NCBI GenBank assembly: GCA_018666055.1
Contig: JABJAS010000191.1
Span: 1-6,147 of the forward strand
Origin: Halieaceae bacterium
GTDB taxonomy: Bacteria > Pseudomonadota > Gammaproteobacteria > Pseudomonadales > Halieaceae
DNA: 6,147 bases
Direction of reading: 5' to 3'
Position numbers and translations under genes: made by a program. The notes below the pieces were generated by a model. It was not told the DNA's origin and made no database searches. It saw only the letters and a program-made list of their open reading frames with translations. Positions 5,585 to 6,147 of this stretch are shown piece after piece. How positions within the stretch are numbered: the stretch's first letter is position 1; each line of letters begins with the position of its first letter.

Positions 5585-5613
5585 ATACGCTGTAGCCCCT
5601 AAAACCCGTCGCA
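5585..5613 (-). promoter_or_regulatory. Predicted ECF sigma promoter of the EF-hand/sigma operon
   Basis: Read on the - strand, TGCGACGGGTTT (5613-5602), 12 variable bases, then CGTAT (5589-5585) and CA. It is identical in both boxes and in spacing to the site before the YHYH gene. The CGTAT box ends 47 bases before the ATG at 5537. If the cluster's sigma factor uses it, the sigma, anti-sigma and sensor genes are under positive autoregulation. Confidence 0.7.
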
Positions 5614-5725
5614 CGGTGTGACAGCCTATCCCAATGCACGCCATTGTGTTGCAACTAGACCGCATCCGTCCTTTTGTTTTGCCAACTGTATTTACCGCTG
5701 GCCTTGTTATTTGGGAGCCATTGGG

Positions 5726-6145
5726 ATGTCATCGAGCTATCAAAGGGTTTGGCGGGAACGTGGCCTCCCGGTTGCGTCCATAGCAGCCGATGAAACGGCT
5801 CATGGGCGCCTCATCTTCACAAATTCGAATGACCTCAATCGAGCCTGGGACCTCGGAACCTTTTACCTCAAGACCCTTGATAAGCTTGATCTTGAGTCGG
5901 CCAGGCGATTTGGCCGTGAACTGATTGACCGGGATAGCCCGCACCGCCAAATCCCCCAGTATGGCAAGCTCGAGGGCTTCATTGCCTTGGAGAACAATCA
6001 GCAGACTAAGCTGGCACTCCGCCGCGAGCGCTGGGATCGATATTACCCAACAGACATTGCCGCGTTAGGTCGCATGCTCGATGCCATGGGCATTACGATC
6101 ATGCGTGAGGTATTCCTTCATCCTGGGATTCCCGACGCGTTATGA
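5726..6145 (+). CDS. Uncharacterised protein, possibly an N-terminal 2OG-Fe(II) oxygenase-like fragment
   Basis: A 139-residue reading frame transcribed away from the EF-hand operon. The ATG at 5726 follows GGGAG (5713-5717) by 8 bases; the frame is open further upstream to 5618, but without a ribosome binding site. The protein is soluble, with no signal peptide or membrane segment. Residues about 30-62 (FTNSNDLNRAWDLGTFYLKT and the following helix with R60-R61-F62) and the KLEGFIAL stretch (81-88) recall the N-terminal domain of isopenicillin N synthase-like 2OG-Fe(II) dioxygenases, in which a substrate helix precedes the catalytic jelly roll. The HxD...H iron site of such enzymes is not present. 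The frame ends at TGA 6143-6145, two bases before the window edge, so it is either a short protein or a gene interrupted by a stop. I do not recognise it firmly. Confidence 0.55.
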   Translation: MSSSYQRVWRERGLPVASIAADETAHGRLIFTNSNDLNRAWDLGTFYLKTLDKLDLESARRFGRELIDRDSPHRQIPQYGKLEGFIALENNQQTKLALRRERWDRYYPTDIAALGRMLDAMGITIMREVFLHPGIPDAL

Positions 6146-6147
6146 GA

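Noticed and set aside
5617..5623. TGTCACA on the - strand, which resembles the -35 box reported for ECF41 sigma factors
   Set aside because: It lies 27 bases from CGTATC, too far for a -35/-10 pair, is absent before the YHYH gene, and this sigma factor lacks the long C-terminal extension of ECF41.
5538..5654. 39-codon upstream extension of the EF-hand gene
   Set aside because: It covers the predicted promoter and leader, lacks an export signal, and the internal ATG has a good ribosome site and signal peptide.
5618..5725. 36-codon upstream extension of the + strand gene to a GTG start
   Set aside because: No ribosome site at 5618, low-complexity Cys/His/Pro-rich translation unlike the rest, and a good GGGAG before the ATG at 5726.
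1..6147. CRISPR array, insertion sequence or rRNA
   Set aside because: No regularly spaced repeats, transposase motifs or rRNA-like conserved stretches were seen on either strand.

Overview
The window looks like a proteobacterial, probably gammaproteobacterial, chromosome segment at the edge of an integrated mobile element. This rests on the Shine-Dalgarno sites, moderate base composition, the tRNA fragment and the gene families seen; no finer taxonomic call is possible from the sequence alone.

Region 1 (1-922) is the end of an integrative element. It holds the last 60 codons of a tyrosine recombinase on the + strand, a likely terminator, about 640 bases without a convincing gene but with several small repeats, and then a truncated 3' part of a CAT-anticodon tRNA (878-922). 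That tRNA piece runs from the anticodon loop through CCA and has no 5' half, which is what the distal attachment site of a tRNA-integrated element looks like. Region 2 (923-1434) is chromosomal flank with no convincing gene and one terminator-like hairpin.

Region 3 (1435-5537) is the core. Six genes lie head to tail on the - strand, read from right to left: a secreted four-EF-hand protein, an ECF sigma factor, a single-pass membrane protein that looks like its anti-sigma factor, a membrane-anchored periplasmic sensor of the Metal_resist/CnrX/CpxP type, a secreted YHYH-domain protein with an Ig-like domain, and a small secreted protein whose predicted mature N-terminus is histidine. The sigma, anti-sigma and sensor genes overlap or nearly touch, as do the last two genes. 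The set resembles the CnrYXH metal-responsive circuit in logic, but its outputs are secreted EF-hand and YHYH proteins instead of an efflux pump.

The strongest new observation is a pair of matching promoter-like sequences, TGCGACGGGTTT, 12 bases, CGTAT. One lies about 47 bases before the EF-hand start and the other about 40 bases before the YHYH start, both on the - strand. They are probably the target promoters of the ECF sigma factor. The cluster would then be two co-regulated transcription units, with the sigma factor controlling its own synthesis and that of the secreted YHYH module. The signal is not visible in the sequence; a divalent metal or another envelope stress is inferred.

Region 4 (5538-6147) is a divergent intergenic stretch followed by a 139-codon + strand gene. 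It may be the N-terminal part of a 2-oxoglutarate/Fe(II) oxygenase-like protein ending at an early stop, but that is uncertain.
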